Shown here in pieces: positions 55,020-62,752 of a stretch of DNA of 64,000 nucleotides; the stretch's first letter is position 1, and every line of letters starts with the position of its first letter. The translations under genes and the position numbers were made by a program. The DNA is taken from NCBI RefSeq assembly GCF_039545455.1, contig NZ_CP154468.1, positions 744,001 through 808,000 of the forward strand. Reading direction: 5' to 3'. Origin of the DNA: Brucella sp. BE17 (lineage in GTDB: Bacteria > Pseudomonadota > Alphaproteobacteria > Rhizobiales > Rhizobiaceae). The notes under the pieces were generated by a model that saw only the letters and a list, made by a program, of their open reading frames with translations, had not been told where the DNA came from and did no database searches.

Positions 55020-56795
55020 TCATGCCTCCTGAGTCTGGAGCCACATTTCAAGAAGGCCCGCCTGCCACAATTCCGACCCGCGCAGCGGCGTGATATGATC
55101 GGAGGGATTAGCGAACAATTGATCCAGATAATCGCGCTGAAAAAGACCGCGCTCACGCGCTTTTTGCGAGGAGAGCGCATCGCGCAGCATATCGAGATAA
55201 GGCCCGGCAATATATTTGAGCTGCGGCACCGGGAAATAGCCCTTTTTGCGATCGATGACTTCGCTTGGAATGATTTTTCGCGCTACATCCTTCAATATGC
55301 CTTTGCCGCCATTACGCAGCTTTTCTTCCGGCGGAATGCGTGCGGCAAGTTCGACCAGTTCGTGATCAAGGAATGGCACACGTGCCTCCAGCCCCCATGC
55401 CATGGTCATGTTGTCGACACGCTTGACGGGATCATCCACCAGCATGACATTGGTATCAAGCCGCAAGGCGCGGTCTACGGGTGTATCTGCGCCGTCTTGC
55501 AACAGATAATCTTCGAGCAGCGCCTGACTGTAATCGCGCTCGGGCATCCATTGCGGAGCAAGCTGCGTTGCCAGCACTTGGTGTGAACGGTCGCGGAAAC
55601 CCCTCGCGTAATCGCCGACGACGTCGTTGGAATCGACCAGCGGTGGATACCAGTGATAGCCCGCAAAGACCTCATCTGCGCCCTGACCCGACTGCACCAC
55701 CTTGATATGCTTCGAAACCTCTTTCGATAAAAGATAGAAACCGACATTGTCATAGGAGACCATCGGTTCGGACATCGCGGCGATGGTGCCGGGCAGCGCA
55801 TCCATAAGGTCGGATGACGGCACGAAAATCTTGTGATGCTCGGTGCCGTAATGTTTTGCGATCAAGTCGGAATAGACGAATTCGTCGCCTTTCTCGCCAT
55901 TGGCCTCTTCGAAGCCGACAGAAAAACTCATGAGACCAGCCTGCCCCGCTTCGGCCAGAAGGCCAACGATGAGGCTCGAATCGACACCACCCGATAAAAG
56001 CACACCCACCGGCACATCGGCAATCATCCGGCGCTTGACTGCAACGCGCAGCATGTCGAGAAGCTGGTCCTGCCAGTCCTCACGGCTCATCGCGCCATCC
56101 CCCGCAAGTCGTTGATACCGCGCCTGCCAATAGATATTATCCCTGAAGCTGCCATTGGCCTCATAGATGCGTATGGTTGCGGGTGGCAGTTTGCGCACAC
56201 CATTATATATAGTGCGCGGCGGAGGCACGACGGCGTGGAAACTCATGTAATTATGCAGTGCCGCACGGTCTATGGACGTATCCACACCGCCCGCCTTGAT
56301 CAGCGCCGGCAGCGCCGAGGCAAAGCGCAAAGCGCCATTCGTATCAGCCAGATAAAGCGGCTTGATACCGAAACGGTCGCGTACGAGCACAAGCCTGCCC
56401 GTTTCGCGTTCATGAAGGGCAAAGGCGAACATGCCGAGGAAACGCTTTACACAGTCTTCGCCCCACGCATGCCATGCCTTGAGAATGACTTCTGTGTCGC
56501 CATCGGAAAAGAACTTATAGCCCTTGGTCTCAAGTTCAGCGCGCAACTCACGGAAATTATAGATGCAGCCGTTGAACACCAGTGTCAGGCCAAGATCGGA
56601 ATCAATCATCGGCTGCTGTGATTTTTCGGAAAGATCAAGGATTCTCAATCGTCGGTGTCCGAAACCAATATTGTCTCTTATCACTATCCCAGATGCGTCC
56701 GGCCCACGGGGGCTGAGCACATCTGCCATTTTCGAGACTGCCGCAACCGACGGCGAACCGCCATCGAACCTGACTTCTCCGCAAATTCCACACAT
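55020..56795 (-). CDS. asnO: N-acetylglutaminylglutamine amidotransferase (asparagine-synthase-like)
   Basis: A 591-residue class II glutamine amidotransferase that amidates the dipeptide. The start is fixed by MCGICGE: the nucleophile Cys2 must follow the removed Met, so upstream codons to 56822 are excluded. The GATase domain (~1-200) includes GHRRLRILDLS and FNGCIYNF; the synthase domain has the PP-loop SGGVDSSLIVGLLAEAG (~260-276), SVGFEEANGEKGDEF, and LEARVPFLDHELVELAARIP near 480. First gene of the asnO-ngg-M42 operon. Its leader carries a terminator-like hairpin 35-70 bp upstream, suggesting attenuation, see findings. Confidence 0.94.
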   Translation of the reverse strand: MCGICGEVRFDGGSPSVAAVSKMADVLSPRGPDASGIVIRDNIGFGHRRLRILDLSEKSQQPMIDSDLGLTLVFNGCIYNFRELRAELETKGYKFFSDGDTEVILKAWHAWGEDCVKRFLGMFAFALHERETGRLVLVRDRFGIKPLYLADTNGALRFASALPALIKAGGVDTSIDRAALHNYMSFHAVVPPPRTIYNGVRKLPPATIRIYEANGSFRDNIYWQARYQRLAGDGAMSREDWQDQLLDMLRVAVKRRMIADVPVGVLLSGGVDSSLIVGLLAEAGQAGLMSFSVGFEEANGEKGDEFVYSDLIAKHYGTEHHKIFVPSSDLMDALPGTIAAMSEPMVSYDNVGFYLLSKEVSKHIKVVQSGQGADEVFAGYHWYPPLVDSNDVVGDYARGFRDRSHQVLATQLAPQWMPERDYSQALLEDYLLQDGADTPVDRALRLDTNVMLVDDPVKRVDNMTMAWGLEARVPFLDHELVELAARIPPEEKLRNGGKGILKDVARKIIPSEVIDRKKGYFPVPQLKYIAGPYLDMLRDALSSQKARERGLFQRDYLDQLFANPSDHITPLRGSELWQAGLLEMWLQTQEA

Positions 56796-56829
56796 GAAAA
56801 GGGTCGAAACCTCCATTATCATTCATCAT

Positions 56830-56864
56830 AAAAATGAGGCCGTCGCGTGGATTGTGCGACGGCC
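56830..56864 (-). terminator. GC-rich hairpin with T-run just before asnO, possible attenuator
   Basis: On the minus strand GGCCGTCGC (56864-56856) pairs with GCGACGGCC (56846-56838), loop of 9, then TCATTTTTATG with five T at 56834-56830. It fits an intrinsic terminator reading towards asnO, whose ATG is only 35 bp further. Either it ends a small upstream transcript or it attenuates the NAGGN operon. Confidence 0.55.
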
Positions 56865-56947
56865 TGCATAAAAATAAATGCAAACATGTCGATATGGTTC
56901 CCAAAAAAATCAGTTTTTTTCGCAGAAGGTTCACTGATTTTAGAATG

Positions 56948-56982
56948 CTGGTTATTCCTTGCCAAGGAAACCAGTCTTTTTT
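56948..56982 (+). terminator. Plus-strand terminator with no plus-strand gene before it
   Basis: CTGGT and TTCCTT (56948-56952, 56955-56960), loop GCC, AAGGAA and ACCAG (56964-56974), then TCTTTTTT. The nearest plus-strand gene upstream ends at 52061, so it would terminate a small RNA or antisense transcript. The remaining bases to 57252 hold the promoter area of the molybdenum-enzyme genes. Confidence 0.5.
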
Positions 56983-57252
56983 CTGCAATGAAAGATGATA
57001 TTCACAATATGAGCGCAAATGTCCCATTGACAGAGGCACTCCATTCTTTCTAATCGTCAATTAGCAAATCGAAGGGGGCGTTTTGTTATGCTTCATTTTT
57101 GATTATGTCATAAAACTATTTCTTCAATAGTTCATTTTTCTTTTCTGCATCGCATATCTTTATATCAGCATTATTGAATATTTGACTGAAAGACGAAACA
57201 TGAAGAATTATTGTCGGCATACCGCTGTCGCTCATCATCAAAGGGGCACGGC

Positions 57253-57798
57253 ATGAGTATAGAAAAGCGACCGCTCTCGCTTACCGTCAATGGGACTGCA
57301 ATCGGCCCGGTCGATGTGCCGCTCGGCTTGCCGATGATCGATTTCCTGCACGAATATCTTGATCTGACTGGCACGCATTTTGGTTGCGGACAGGGCATCT
57401 GCCACGCCTGCACGGTGATCGAACTCCAAGCGGATGGTAGCAAGACAGAAAGCCGAACTTGCATTTATGACGCCCATTTCTTCAATGGAAAGTCTATTCA
57501 GACCATCGAAGGCCACGCAGAACAGGACAAGGCGGGAAATATCGTCAATCTCACCCCGATTCAGCAAGCCTTTATCGATCGTTTTTCGTTCCAGTGCGGC
57601 TATTGCACACCAGGTTTTGTCGCCGGGGCAACAGTTTTTATCGAAGGGCTGAAGAAGAAGCCCGTCAATCGCGTTGATCTCGAAGGGGCTATCGAGGACG
57701 CACTGGATATCCATATCTGCCGCTGCACTGGTTATGTGCGCTATTATGAAGCCATCCGCGATGTTGCTCTGGCAACGCCCGGCTGTGTCATCGACTGA
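57253..57798 (+). CDS. (2Fe-2S)-binding subunit of a molybdenum hydroxylase (IorA-like)
   Basis: A 181-residue iron-sulfur subunit carrying two [2Fe-2S] clusters. The plant-ferredoxin-type cluster uses HFGCGQGICHACTV (residues ~43-56) and the later Cys in ESRTCIYDA; the second cluster uses FQCGYCTPGFV and IHICRCTGYVRYYEAI (~118 and ~157). It matches the alpha subunit of isoquinoline-1-oxidoreductase-type enzymes and other xanthine-oxidase family aldehyde oxidases. The ATG at 57253 has AAGGGG at 6-7 nt; codons from 57211 look unlike protein. Starts an operon with the cytochrome (10-bp gap) and the Mo subunit. Confidence 0.9.
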   Translation: MSIEKRPLSLTVNGTAIGPVDVPLGLPMIDFLHEYLDLTGTHFGCGQGICHACTVIELQADGSKTESRTCIYDAHFFNGKSIQTIEGHAEQDKAGNIVNLTPIQQAFIDRFSFQCGYCTPGFVAGATVFIEGLKKKPVNRVDLEGAIEDALDIHICRCTGYVRYYEAIRDVALATPGCVID

Positions 57799-57808
57799 CG
57801 GGGGACTG

Positions 57809-59125
57809 ATGGGGCCGATGATGAGAAATAGAAAAACGCGCAAAATCATTCTGACTGTTCTGGCGCTTGTGATCGTTGGCGGATTGACGGTGCTGTCGGG
57901 CGTGTTGCGCCCTTCCGCCGTCAGCAAGGATGTGAGCCAGCCCCTGTCGGCAGATGAGATGCAAAGGCTGATCCCAAGAGGGCGCGAACTGGCGCAAGCA
58001 GCCGACTGTTTCGGCTGTCATTCTTTGCCGCAAGGTCCGATGGCTGCGGGCGGAGTGCCGATTGCAACGCCGTTCGGCACTCTGCACTCGACCAATATCA
58101 CGCCTGATCCTGAGCATGGTATCGGCAAATATAGCCGCGCAGATTTTCACCGCGTCTTGAAGGATGGTATAGCACCGGGCAATCGCAATCTTTATCCGGC
58201 GATGCCATTTATCTTCACGCAAGTCACCACGCCGGAAGATATCGACGCTCTTTATGCCTATATGATTAGCATTCCGCCGATGGCGGTGGCCAACAAGGGC
58301 AATGGCGGCGTTTTCGAATTGCCGGTGCGCCCCTTCGTGAATTTCTGGTCGCTCGTCAATTTCTCAAAACGTGCAGCACCGCATAATGATCAACGTTCGC
58401 CGGAATGGAACCGTGGTGCCTATCTGGTTGAGGGGCTTGCGCATTGCGGTGCCTGTCATACGCCGCTCAATGCGATGATGGCGCCCGACTTTTCCCGTAA
58501 TCTTCAGGGCGGCAGACTCGAAGGCATGGTTGTGCCCGACATTACCCAGCCGACACTGAACCGGCAGGGATTTGATGTGCGTGCGCTCAGCCAATATCTC
58601 AAAACCGGCATCGCACCGCAGGGAACCTCCTTTGCGGAGATGAACACGGTGACGCATTTTTCCACCAGCGTCATGAACGATGCCGATATAAAGGCGGTTG
58701 CCACCTATCTCCTGACCGATCAGGACGGCAATATTCCTGATCCAAAGCCCGCGCCGGAACCTCTGGCCCATGCCGTCAATCCCGAACGTGGCAGCGACAT
58801 GGACAAGGGACGATTGGCGTATATTTCCGGCTGCGCAGGTTGTCATGGCCTCAAGGGTGAAGGCATCCCCAATGTCGCGCCCGCTATGAAAGGCAATGGC
58901 GTGGTAGCGCTCGCCAAACCCGATACACTGGTAAGCGCGATCGTCAACGGTGTGCAGACGCAAAGCTTCACTAACGGACAGCGCATGTATGCCATGCCAT
59001 CTTTCGCCGACCAGATGGACGATGCGCAGATTGCCGCCCTTGCGACGTGGATGCGTGCGCAATGGGGCGGACAGGATGACCCCGTTACCGTGGATCAGGT
59101 GAAAGTGCTGACGCGCGACCGATAA
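57809..59125 (+). CDS. Membrane-anchored triheme cytochrome c of the oxidase
   Basis: A 438-residue electron carrier. A hydrophobic N-terminal segment (~13-32, IILTVLALVIVGGLTVLSGV) acts as signal anchor. Three covalent heme sites are seen: CFGCH (~67), CGACH (~213) and CAGCH (~342), with distal Met ligands likely in NLYPAMPF, and YAMPSFADQMDD segments. Similar proteins accept electrons from periplasmic aldehyde or alcohol dehydrogenases and pass them to ubiquinone or oxidases. Several ATGs (57809, 57818, 57821) precede the basic RNRKTRK; GGGGG at 57800-57804 favours the first. Second gene of the three-gene unit. Confidence 0.88.
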   Translation: MGPMMRNRKTRKIILTVLALVIVGGLTVLSGVLRPSAVSKDVSQPLSADEMQRLIPRGRELAQAADCFGCHSLPQGPMAAGGVPIATPFGTLHSTNITPDPEHGIGKYSRADFHRVLKDGIAPGNRNLYPAMPFIFTQVTTPEDIDALYAYMISIPPMAVANKGNGGVFELPVRPFVNFWSLVNFSKRAAPHNDQRSPEWNRGAYLVEGLAHCGACHTPLNAMMAPDFSRNLQGGRLEGMVVPDITQPTLNRQGFDVRALSQYLKTGIAPQGTSFAEMNTVTHFSTSVMNDADIKAVATYLLTDQDGNIPDPKPAPEPLAHAVNPERGSDMDKGRLAYISGCAGCHGLKGEGIPNVAPAMKGNGVVALAKPDTLVSAIVNGVQTQSFTNGQRMYAMPSFADQMDDAQIAALATWMRAQWGGQDDPVTVDQVKVLTRDR

Positions 59126-59175
59126 CAAATATGAAATGGCCCGCTTTGAGCCGGGCCGATGAAGGAGACGGATAG

Positions 59176-62109
59176 ATGGCTGCCGGATTGTCACGCCGTG
59201 ATTTTATCAAGCTTGGAACGTTTGCCGGTATTTCGGTTATGTTCGCGCGTCTTCCCGCGGCACAAGCGCTGGAAGTGCAATCGGGCCGCGCACCCGCCGA
59301 CTGGCTAGGTACCGACGGCAAGGCGCGTTATCGCTGGGACGCCATGCGAAAGGTTACAGGCGGCAAGACCTTTGCCCGTGATTATCGCGCCAAGGATATT
59401 TCCGGATGGACAAAAGAACAGGGACACGCCTTTTTCATCAAAGCCACGAAAGCCGACCGCACTTTTGAGGGCGTCGATCTCTCGCTTCTGGGCCACGACC
59501 TGCAACCCGACCGGCTGATCCTGCATGAGGACCTCGAACGCGACGGCATTCGCGTGCCGCAGGCTCCTGATCTGGCAGAAGAGTTTTTCGGCAGGAACTT
59601 CCTTGTCCCCAAGGGTGAAACGCCGCCTCTGCTCGGTCATCCCGTAGCGCTGCTGGTGTATGACGATTTCGAGCGTTTCGAACTTGCCAAGCGTATGTTG
59701 CGCTTCGAGCCGGATATTGCGCGCTATGGTACTGAAACCGGGCCGAAGCCTCCGCAAAATTATGGTGCTGCGCGCTATGTGCGCATCGGCGGCGATACGC
59801 CGACATCCTCGTCCGCCTTCTCCTCGATACAGGATGCGGTGATTTTTGGCGATTTCAACGGCGACGAACCGGTCTGGCCCGATGAAAGCCAGACCGGCAT
59901 TTTCGTGCCGCACTCGGTGCAGGCGAAACATCGCGGCGGCGGCGGACGGCGCGATCCCGAACAGGTGGCGCGCGAAACTTATGAGCCGATGCGTCGCGGC
60001 ATGAATGCAGCCGCTGAACTCGCAAAAGAAATCGAGGCGGCGCGTAACGACGATGGCAAGATCGTGCTCGACCGCAAGGCTTTTTCGCAGTCGATCGACC
60101 CATCTGCGCTTGAAGCCGATAACGGCAATGCCTGGTATGATGCCAAGACGCGCACGCTGCATCTCATCATAGCCGCGCAATCGCCCTACGATGCCGCGCG
60201 CCTTGCGGCAATGATGGTCAAAGACAATACGACATTTCCTGTCGATGAGATCAGGCTTCTTTCCGGCACAACGGTTGGTTACGGCTCGAAGGACCATTCG
60301 ATCTTCCCCCTTTATTGTGTCATGGCCGCCTTTTATGGCGCAGGCAAAGCCGTGCGCCTTGCCAATGACCGCTATGAACAGTTCCAGATCGGCCTCAAGC
60401 GCCACTCCATCCATATGGACGTACCGCTTGTGGCGGACCGCAAGAGCGGTCAGTTCGAAATCATGAAAGGCCATTACGTCGCCAATGGCGGCGGACGCGC
60501 CAACTTCTCCTTTTCGGTCGCGCAGGTCGCGGCAACCGCGGCCCAGTCGATCTATTATCTGCCGAAATCGGATTTCAGCTCGGTGGCGCTGGCAAGCAAG
60601 GCCGTGGAAGCAGGCTCCATGCGCGGCTATGGTGCGCTTCAGGTCATGTCGGTTACCGAACAACTTGTCGATGAACTGGCCGGGGAAATCGACATAGACG
60701 CCATCGAACTGCGTCGGCGCAATGCCCTAAAGCCAGGCTATGAAAACACGCAAGGCGCGCAACCGCTGGGCGATCCACGTAATATCGAAATGCTGGATAT
60801 GGCGGCGAAGAATCCCTTGTGGATCAACCGCCAGGCGGCCAAAACAGATTATGATGCGGCCAATCCCGGACGGCTTTACGGTCTGGGTTTTGCGCAGGTG
60901 CAGAAGGATTACGGATCGGGCGCGGATACCTGCGCACTGGCGCTGGAATTTGATGCCGAGGGCCGTTTGACCATGCGCCATTGTGTGCAGGAAATCGGCA
61001 CAGGTGCCACAACCACGCAGCAGGTGCTGGTTGGCGATATCATCGGCAAGGTGCCGGACGATGTCGAATTTGGTGTGACCGATTTTGCGCAATTGCCACT
61101 GGTCAGCGAATATTCTCCCTATACGATCACGCAAGCCGAGCAGGATGAAGCGGCGAAGAATCCGTTCTGGGTGCCCTATCTTCTGCCTGCGATGAGCGCT
61201 TCCAACAGCGCCTATTTCCTCGGTTTTGGTACAAGGCAGGCAGCACAATTCCTGCTTGAAAATGCGATCTGGCCAGCAGCGCGCGCCATCTGGAGCGAAG
61301 GGCCTGCTGGCGGGCAGATATCGGCCGGCAGCGTGACCTTCGCCGATTTGCGCATCGTTCCGGGCGGGGTTGGCGGCGGCGGCATGGAAACGCTGTCTTT
61401 TGCGCGTATCGCTCGCAAGGCGCATGAAGAAGGCTTTATCACCGGCGTGGCGCTGCATTGCTTCAGCCGCTGGGAATGGGCAACGGCGACGTTCGACCTG
61501 CCGGGACTGGGTATGCGCGACTTGCCCGTCGATGCGCTGGCCGTGCGTCATGGCGATGGCGCTTCGACTGAGCAAAAGGCCCGTATGACCGCAGGCGGCT
61601 ATGAATATATCAAACGCAGCACGGTCAATTTCCCGCCTGTGCAGCGCAATAATGCAGGCGTCACCACCTATGCGCCTGCTGCCTGTCTCGTCGAACTCAA
61701 CGTCAACACCTTTACCGGCGAAGTCGAAGTCATGCGCCATCATAGCCTGCTCGACCCCGGCAAGATCATCGTTCCGCAACTGGTCTCCGGCCAGCAGCAA
61801 GGCGGGCTTGCCATGGGAATAGGCCATGCGCTGATGGAGGAATTGCCGCTTTATGATGATGGACCGGGCGATGGTACATGGAACTTTAATCGCTACACCC
61901 TGCCCCGTTCGAAAAATGTCGCAGTATGGAAGCAGAGTACAGACTATCTGCCACCACTTTCGGATAGCTCGCCGCCGAAAGGCATGGCGGAGGTCGTGAT
62001 GATTCCGATCATTGCAGCCATAGGCAATGCCATCGCTCATGCCATAGGAAAGCGCTTCTATGAATATCCAATCACCCCGGAAAAGATAAAAGAGGCGCTC
62101 GCTTCTTAG
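59176..62109 (+). CDS. Molybdopterin cofactor-binding oxidoreductase subunit, Tat-exported (IorB-like)
   Basis: A 977-residue large subunit of the xanthine-oxidase family. The N-terminus MAAGLSRRDFIKLGTFAGIS has a twin-arginine signal (SRRDFIK), so the enzyme is periplasmic. Residues ~180-400 contain the first Mo-pterin domain, followed by conserved pieces GYGALQVMSVTEQLVDELAGE (~480), QEIGTGATTTQQVLVGDIIG (~610), and the C-terminal KGMAEVVMIPIIAAIGNAIAHAIG, where the Glu in GMAEV is the expected catalytic base (~938). Its closest types are isoquinoline-1-oxidoreductase beta and broad aldehyde oxidases; the substrate cannot be stated. Partner genes precede it directly. Confidence 0.9.
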   Translation: MAAGLSRRDFIKLGTFAGISVMFARLPAAQALEVQSGRAPADWLGTDGKARYRWDAMRKVTGGKTFARDYRAKDISGWTKEQGHAFFIKATKADRTFEGVDLSLLGHDLQPDRLILHEDLERDGIRVPQAPDLAEEFFGRNFLVPKGETPPLLGHPVALLVYDDFERFELAKRMLRFEPDIARYGTETGPKPPQNYGAARYVRIGGDTPTSSSAFSSIQDAVIFGDFNGDEPVWPDESQTGIFVPHSVQAKHRGGGGRRDPEQVARETYEPMRRGMNAAAELAKEIEAARNDDGKIVLDRKAFSQSIDPSALEADNGNAWYDAKTRTLHLIIAAQSPYDAARLAAMMVKDNTTFPVDEIRLLSGTTVGYGSKDHSIFPLYCVMAAFYGAGKAVRLANDRYEQFQIGLKRHSIHMDVPLVADRKSGQFEIMKGHYVANGGGRANFSFSVAQVAATAAQSIYYLPKSDFSSVALASKAVEAGSMRGYGALQVMSVTEQLVDELAGEIDIDAIELRRRNALKPGYENTQGAQPLGDPRNIEMLDMAAKNPLWINRQAAKTDYDAANPGRLYGLGFAQVQKDYGSGADTCALALEFDAEGRLTMRHCVQEIGTGATTTQQVLVGDIIGKVPDDVEFGVTDFAQLPLVSEYSPYTITQAEQDEAAKNPFWVPYLLPAMSASNSAYFLGFGTRQAAQFLLENAIWPAARAIWSEGPAGGQISAGSVTFADLRIVPGGVGGGGMETLSFARIARKAHEEGFITGVALHCFSRWEWATATFDLPGLGMRDLPVDALAVRHGDGASTEQKARMTAGGYEYIKRSTVNFPPVQRNNAGVTTYAPAACLVELNVNTFTGEVEVMRHHSLLDPGKIIVPQLVSGQQQGGLAMGIGHALMEELPLYDDGPGDGTWNFNRYTLPRSKNVAVWKQSTDYLPPLSDSSPPKGMAEVVMIPIIAAIGNAIAHAIGKRFYEYPITPEKIKEALAS

Positions 62110-62226
62110 CATTACAGTTGCGTGCCTCTGAATTATATCGGGTCGAAAGAGCGACCAACCATCGCCGTACGCAAATCTCTGCCTATATGTCTTTTAAGAC
62201 GCAGTTCCGGAAGCGGAGGTTATGCA

Positions 62227-62631
62227 GTGGCTGAATTAACTAATAATCAGAGCAATCTCGAGTATATCATTGTAAAAGCACGCGAATATGATGTGCAGGT
62301 TCCAGCAGTGGACGAAGATTCTGGTTCCAATCCCGGTGATGACGGCGATATCGATATTCTCGATGCGTCGAGTGACAACCCCACTCGCAGGGAACTGATT
62401 GCAGCAATCCGCTCTCTCAACGATGACCAACGCGTCGAATTGCTGGCGCTGATGTGGGTTGGACGCGGTGACTTCTCCGCTGTGGAATGGGAAGATGCCT
62501 TATCCACCGCCCGTGAGCGTCACAATGGGCGCGAGGCCCGTTATCTCATCGGTACGCCGCTTCTGGGCGATTATATCGAAGAAGGGCTTGCAGCACTTGG
62601 TATCGAGACGCAAACAGACCAAGACAAATAA
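62227..62631 (+). CDS. DUF3775 domain protein
   Basis: A 134-residue protein. The N-terminal ~60 residues are acidic with DEDSGSNPGDDGDIDIL; the conserved region follows: RRELIAAIRSLNDDQRVELLALMWVGRGDFSAVEWEDALSTAR (two blocks) and YLIGTPLLGDYIEEGLAALG at the end, the DUF3775 pattern. Function unknown. No ATG is suitable; the GTG at 62227 has GGAGG at 7-8 nt and starts VAELTNNQSNLEYIIVKA, the family start. It lies 117 bp after the Mo subunit and before the aldehyde dehydrogenase, on the same strand. Confidence 0.78.
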   Translation: MAELTNNQSNLEYIIVKAREYDVQVPAVDEDSGSNPGDDGDIDILDASSDNPTRRELIAAIRSLNDDQRVELLALMWVGRGDFSAVEWEDALSTARERHNGREARYLIGTPLLGDYIEEGLAALGIETQTDQDK

Positions 62632-62752
62632 GCAAAAATTGATGCCATCAAAGAGCTTTGTGTTTGCCCCGCAACTGTCCACGCACTACGTTGCCACCGA
62701 ATGGGCGGCAGACAATCGCTAGCAAGAAACTGCGAACAATAGAGGACGTACC

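Noticed and set aside
59305..60663. 452-codon antisense ORF opposite the molybdenum subunit
   Set aside because: A long open frame on the reverse of a G+C-rich gene; the plus strand is plainly a xanthine-oxidase family protein.
60727..62112. 461-codon antisense ORF opposite the same gene
   Set aside because: Same reason: mirror frame of the Mo subunit with no recognisable protein pattern.
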